From positions 1-64,000 of the forward strand of contig CAYSPJ010000009.1 in NCBI GenBank assembly GCA_964432875.1: DNA of 64,000 nucleotides. The letters run 5' to 3'. This stretch comes from JACJYE01 sp964432875. GTDB lineage: Bacteria; Bacteroidota; Bacteroidia; Chitinophagales; Saprospiraceae. A model generated the notes under the pieces. The model saw nothing but the letters and a program-made list of their open reading frames with translations, was not told where the DNA came from and ran no database searches. Positions 62,209 to 64,000 of this stretch are shown here, in pieces (within the stretch, counting starts at the first letter, position 1; each line of letters starts with the position of its first letter). The position numbers and the translations under genes were made by a program.

Positions 62209-62907
62209 CTATTCATCTCCTCTCACCTTCAACACAAACCCACTGCCATGCACATTCACGATTTGTACCGCTTCATCCTGGGCGAGGTGCTTGCGTAGTT
62301 TGGAAATGAAAACGTCCATGCTCTTGCGGGTAAAGAAATCGCTTTTGCCCCACACAGCGTTGAGGATGAGCGAACGGGGCACCAATTTGCCGATGTCCTG
62401 GCAAAGCAGGCGCAGCACGTCGGCTTCCCGTTTGGTGAGTACCTGCACCGCGTCGCCCAGGCGCAGTTCCTGGTTGGGGTAGTCAAACTGGTATGCCCCG
62501 ATGGCGTAGCGGGCTGGCGCGGGATTAGAAGGCGCTGCTGCTGCCGACCTCTTGAGCACGGCCTGGATGCGGACCAGCAGCTCCTCCTCATCCACGGGCT
62601 TTTTGATATAGTCATCGGCACCCAGGCCAAAGCCTTTGAGGACGTCGACTTTGAGTGATTTAGCGGTGAGGAAGATGAGCGGCATAGCCGGCTGGGCCGC
62701 TTTGATCTGCTCAGCGAGGCGGTAGCCGTCCATGGCAGGCATCATCACGTCGAGGATGCACAAGCTGAAAGGCTGGCGGTGGAACGCCTCCAGCCCCTGG
62801 CGGCCATCAGCGGCCCAGACGACGTCAAAGCCTTTGAGAATCAAGTATTCTTTGAGGATATAGCCCAGGCGTTCATTGTCTTCTACGAGGAGTATGGCGG
62901 TTTTCAT
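62209..62907 (-). CDS. OmpR-family response regulator
   Basis: The 232-residue regulator has a receiver domain with the acidic pair at 9-11, phosphoacceptor Asp53 (LCILDVMMPAMDG) and the conserved Lys in DDYIKKPV. A winged-helix DNA-binding domain follows (about 135-230). It lies 9 nt after the histidine kinase gene on the same strand and is its cognate partner. The intergenic sequence to the oxygenase gene is 79 nt. Confidence 0.95.
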   Translation of the reverse strand: MKTAILLVEDNERLGYILKEYLILKGFDVVWAADGRQGLEAFHRQPFSLCILDVMMPAMDGYRLAEQIKAAQPAMPLIFLTAKSLKVDVLKGFGLGADDYIKKPVDEEELLVRIQAVLKRSAAAAPSNPAPARYAIGAYQFDYPNQELRLGDAVQVLTKREADVLRLLCQDIGKLVPRSLILNAVWGKSDFFTRKSMDVFISKLRKHLAQDEAVQIVNVHGSGFVLKVRGDE

Positions 62908-62916
62908 AGGCGATGC

Positions 62917-64000
62917 TCAATGGTTTGGCAATTCGATCACAAATATACTCCCTTTACTCGGCTGGCTTTCTACCTTGATGTCTCCCCCGTGCAGCAAGGC
63001 CACCTGTCGGGCGTAGCTCAAGCCCAAGCCGAAGCCCTTGACTTCGTGCTGGTCGCCATGAGGCACGCGAAAGAAGCGGCTGAAGATTTTTTTCTGGAAA
63101 GCCGGACTGATACCGATGCCTTGGTCGCCCACGGCGATGCAGAGCCTCTTGCCCTGATTATAAGTGCTTAGTGTAATATCTGGCCGACCGAAGCTGTATT
63201 TCAGCGCGTTGTCGAGCAGGTTTTGCACGGCATTGCCCAGGTGTGCAGCATCGATTGACACCATACTGTGGCTGGCTTGAGGGAGGAATTGAAAAGCACC
63301 CTCGCGGCGGGCGACAACCCCCTGAAAGCTGGCGGCGATTTGGCTCAGGAGCAGGTGGACGTCCTGCGGCTGCCGGTTCAACAACGCGGTGCCGCTCTTT
63401 AAGGAAGCCAACTCCAGCACCTTATCGGCATGAGTGCCCAGTAAGCCGTTTTCCGCCTGTATCACCTTAAGGTATTCCCGGGCCTTGCCATCGGGCAATT
63501 GGCTTTCCAGCATCTGCGCAGCCATCCCGATGGTAAAAACCGGGGTTTTCAGCTCGTGAGCGAGGTTGTTGATGAAATCGTTCTTCACCTCATCCAGCTG
63601 GCGCTGCTGGCGCAGGAAGCGCAGTAGCCACCAAAGGCACCAGGCGATAATGGCAAAAAAAGCTAAACAGGGGATGAGCAGCCAACGCAAACTGGCGAGC
63701 AGATACTGCAGCAAATTGTTGACCTGCAGGCGCAGGTAGAGCGGGCACCCACACTGCCCCGGCAGATAGCCGCCAAGGGGGATGCGGTAGTTGGCAAAAT
63801 CGGTTTGCGGTTGAAAGCCTGCCGATTGGAGGTGTAGTTTCTCGGTACTGCCATCTATCAGCGCAAAATCGATATCGGCATGGATGCCTTGAGCCAGGAG
63901 TTTATCTTGGAGAAAATCGGTAAAATAGCTTTGGGCAGCTTCTTCCAGGGTGTCGATGCTGGCCAGGAAGCTGCCTGGGGCTTGCCTCACCACCGCCGCC
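62917..64000 (-). CDS. Sensor histidine kinase, N-terminus beyond window
   Basis: The visible 361 codons are the C-terminal part of a membrane sensor kinase and the frame is open to the window edge. They contain a periplasmic sensor region, a membrane helix (about 100-128 of the visible part), the H box NLAHELKTP with the phosphoacceptor His, and the N, G1, F and G2 ATP-binding boxes (QNLLDNALKYS, GDQGIGIS, GFGLGLSYARQV). It should phosphorylate the OmpR-type regulator encoded 9 nt downstream. The signal it senses is unknown. Confidence 0.92.
   Translation of the reverse strand, partial: AAVVRQAPGSFLASIDTLEEAAQSYFTDFLQDKLLAQGIHADIDFALIDGSTEKLHLQSAGFQPQTDFANYRIPLGGYLPGQCGCPLYLRLQVNNLLQYLLASLRWLLIPCLAFFAIIAWCLWWLLRFLRQQRQLDEVKNDFINNLAHELKTPVFTIGMAAQMLESQLPDGKAREYLKVIQAENGLLGTHADKVLELASLKSGTALLNRQPQDVHLLLSQIAASFQGVVARREGAFQFLPQASHSMVSIDAAHLGNAVQNLLDNALKYSFGRPDITLSTYNQGKRLCIAVGDQGIGISPAFQKKIFSRFFRVPHGDQHEVKGFGLGLSYARQVALLHGGDIKVESQPSKGSIFVIELPNH

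Noticed and set aside
1..64000. tRNA, rRNA or other standard RNA genes
   Set aside because: No T-arm-like or rRNA-like conserved sequence was found on reading the intergenic gaps; a covariance search would settle it.

Overview
The window looks like chromosome of a moderately GC-rich member of the Bacteroidota, most likely a marine Saprospiria relative (Lewinella/Phaeodactylibacter type; inferred, not searched). Reasons: Bacteroidota promoter boxes (TTTG, about 20 nt, TAnnTTTG) precede many genes. Start sites mostly lack Shine-Dalgarno sequences. There is a full Bat (aerotolerance) operon, an atpDC pair separated from the other ATP synthase genes, and Bacteroidota-restricted families (DUF5606, DUF4294, DUF4783, TIGR02757). 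No rRNA, tRNA, CRISPR array, transposase or integrase was seen.

Layout. 0-12.6 kb: GH3 beta-glucosidase, lipoyl E2 acyltransferase, a TPR/PD40/OmpA-like/SPOR-like envelope protein, a small methyltransferase, a fatty-acid desaturase, a PiT phosphate transporter, a membrane glycosyltransferase and a small membrane protein. 12.8-22.4 kb: a TlpA-type thioredoxin convergent with the Bat operon (moxR, DUF58, a BatD-like membrane protein, batA, batB, batC, a short BatD paralogue, batD). 22.6-25.6 kb: a secreted unknown and atpDC, with a long hairpin between atpD and atpC. 25.9-34.3 kb: a glycosyltransferase, a DUF5691-MoxR pair followed by a 167-bp palindromic element, a radical SAM protein, an RluA-type pseudouridine synthase, a PQQ-type sugar dehydrogenase and a MATE pump. 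34.4-42.9 kb: an RRM RNA-binding protein and rpsU, gpmI, a glucosaminidase, small Bacteroidota families, a polyprenyl glycosyltransferase and an M3 peptidase.

42.9-52.5 kb is the most accessory-like part. It holds an orphan phage-type antirepressor, a 128-bp dispersed repeat whose sister copy lies beside atpC, an HD-hydrolase fused to a Pycsar-effector-like (PycTM) membrane domain, MscS, recX, a 68-residue double-glycine peptide resembling a RiPP precursor, a large helical protein, nadB and a family-4 glycosyltransferase. 52.5-64 kb: lgt, DUF4294, two amidohydrolase-fold proteins, a methyltransferase, a LytTR regulator, a 2OG-Fe(II) oxygenase and an OmpR-type two-component pair cut by the window end.

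Candidates for something undescribed: the HD-PycTM fusion with no cyclase beside it, the double-glycine peptide, the DUF5691-MoxR pair missing its usual partners next to a MITE-like palindrome, the two-copy intergenic repeat, and RNA hairpins in atpDC and at the 61.27-kb convergent junction.
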